In this document: in pieces, positions 6,255 to 6,684 of the stretch
How positions within the stretch are numbered: position 1 is the stretch's first letter
How the letters are laid out: each line of letters begins with the position of its first letter
Assembly (NCBI GenBank): GCA_948616985.1
Contig: CAPGDO010000027.1
Coordinates: forward strand, 1 to 6,684
DNA: 6,684 bases
Direction of reading: 5' to 3'
Origin: MGBC163016 sp910588905
GTDB lineage: Bacteria > Actinomycetota > Coriobacteriia > Coriobacteriales > Eggerthellaceae
Program-made: the position numbers and the translations under genes
The notes under the pieces: generated by a model
Told to the model about the DNA's origin: nothing
The model's input: only the letters and a program-made list of their open reading frames with translations
Databases searched by the model: none

Positions 6255-6284
6255 CGCAGAACGCATCCTTTTGGCGCGGAATGC
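6255..6284 (-). promoter_or_regulatory. 20-bp-period direct repeat, candidate LytTR binding site (copy 2)
   Basis: Read on the minus strand, GCATTCCGCGCC (6284-6273) is followed by 8 bases and then GCGTTCTGCG (6264-6255), again with a period of exactly 20. The second box is identical over 10 bases to the one at 4021-4030; the first matches 4001-4012 at 11 of 12. The site lies about 110 bases before the exported-protein start, as copy 1 lies about 100 before the regulator start, but its orientation relative to the gene is reversed. Confidence 0.55.
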
Positions 6285-6286
6285 TC

Positions 6287-6316
6287 TTGGAGGGCCACCG
6301 GGGGAGGGGGTACTCT
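6287..6316 (+). promoter_or_regulatory. Weak candidate promoter of the exported-protein gene
   Basis: TTGGAG (6287-6292) and TACTCT (6311-6316) are 18 bases apart. Both are poor matches to consensus, but they lie directly beside the candidate regulator site, so an activated promoter is possible. The G-rich spacer makes this uncertain. Confidence 0.25.
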
Positions 6317-6352
6317 AAAGCCCATACCGAACGATCTTGACATGACTGCCCC

Positions 6353-6377
6353 CGATGCTCCCGGCGCGGGGGCATCG
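6353..6377 (+). promoter_or_regulatory. Strong hairpin in the leader of the exported-protein gene
   Basis: CGATGCTCCC (6353-6362) pairs over ten positions, one a T-G pair, with GGGGGCATCG (6368-6377) around the loop GGCGC. It ends 18 bases before the ATG and just upstream of the ribosome site at 6387-6391. An overlapping alternative stem pairs TGCCCCCG (6347-6354) with CGGGGGCA (6367-6374). No T-run follows, so a role in translation or RNA stability is as likely as termination. Confidence 0.45.
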
Positions 6378-6395
6378 TGCTAGAAAAGGGGCGCT

Positions 6396-6684
6396 ATGCG
6401 GGCTGATCTGGGTGCAAGAAAGAAGACTCCACAAAGGAAGAAAGCAGGCATCGCGATCGCTGCTCTCTTAGCCGCCGCTCTTGTATGCGTGCCGCTTGCT
6501 TCCGCGATCGCTGCTGATCCGGCGCTGCTTCCGACCGAGTTCTCTGCTGAGGTGAGCGACGTGCCATCTGACGCCGCCGGTACCGAAGGCGACGGCTTTG
6601 ACGAACCGACCCTTGACGGGACTGGCGACGCATCGGGCGCACCAGAACCGGAGGGTGATGGTTCCGAAGACGAAGCCCTTGAAG
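6396..6684 (+). CDS. Exported acidic protein of unknown function, 3' end cut by the window
   Basis: An ATG at 6396, with AGGGG (6387-6391) 4 bases before it, opens a frame of 96 codons with no stop. The N-terminus is a clear signal peptide: a basic region MRADLGARKKTPQRKKA, a hydrophobic core IAIAALLAAALVCVPLA (19-35), and likely cleavage after ASA (37) or IAA (40). There is no lipobox. The mature part seen so far is acidic and low in complexity, with Gly, Asp, Glu and Pro (PEPEGDGSEDEALE), like the spacer after the signal peptide of large surface proteins. No domain is visible, so it could be another wall-anchored protein or a secreted enzyme. Its place behind the two-component operon, with a copy of the putative regulator site upstream, suggests that it is a target. 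Confidence 0.82.
   Translation, partial: MRADLGARKKTPQRKKAGIAIAALLAAALVCVPLASAIAADPALLPTEFSAEVSDVPSDAAGTEGDGFDEPTLDGTGDASGAPEPEGDGSEDEALE

Noticed and set aside
6337..6342. Perfect -35 hexamer TTGACA upstream of the exported-protein gene
   Set aside because: No acceptable -10 box lies 15-19 bases downstream; that stretch is the GC-rich hairpin.
6195..6383. 62-codon frame between the kinase and the exported-protein gene, considered as a signal-peptide precursor
   Set aside because: It covers the hairpins and the putative operator, has no convincing ribosome site, and the product has no hydrophobic leader or conserved-looking peptide core.
6396..6515. Lipoprotein signal in the exported protein because of a Cys at residue 31
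   Set aside because: The residues before the Cys (ALV) do not make a lipobox, and the Cys sits inside the hydrophobic core rather than at its end.

Overview
The window comes from a GC-rich, probably Gram-positive bacterium. It looks most like the actinobacterial class Coriobacteriia (Eggerthella/Slackia-like). Signs are the TTG and GTG starts, an LAxTG-type cell-wall sorting signal, a surface protein with InlB B-repeats, a LytTR/GHKL two-component pair and an acidic secreted protein. This placement is an inference from style, not from a search.

Layout. (1) Positions 1-2873, plus strand: the 3' part of a large surface protein whose start lies outside the window. It has a F5/8-type (discoidin-like) domain, two Ig-like segments, four B-repeats of about 80 residues, an unrecognised Ala-rich region, a Pro-rich stalk and an LANTG sorting signal. 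(2) Positions 2874-3042: a convergent intergenic stretch with two hairpins, one a perfect 28-bp palindrome. (3) Positions 3043-3820, minus strand: a two-gene operon of a small XRE-family regulator and a four-helix membrane protein. Its AT-rich promoter/operator appears to give a leaderless transcript. (4) Positions 3821-4134: a divergent regulatory region. (5) Positions 4135-6187, plus strand: a translationally coupled LytTR response regulator and AgrC-like GHKL histidine kinase. (6) Positions 6188-6395: an intergenic region with hairpins and regulatory repeats. (7) Positions 6396-6684, plus strand: the start of a gene for an exported acidic protein, cut by the window edge.

Main observation. 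A tandem repeat with consensus GCRTTCYGCG, two boxes exactly 20 bp apart, lies upstream of the response-regulator operon (4001-4030). A second copy lies in inverted orientation upstream of the secreted-protein gene (6284 down to 6255). The two sites match at 24 of 30 positions, and most mismatches fall in the spacer. LytTR regulators usually bind tandem direct repeats about two helical turns apart, so this looks like the DNA target of the encoded regulator. It would link the two-component system to its own expression and to the exported protein. No signal-peptide gene or processing protease is visible nearby, so the signal sensed by the kinase is unknown.
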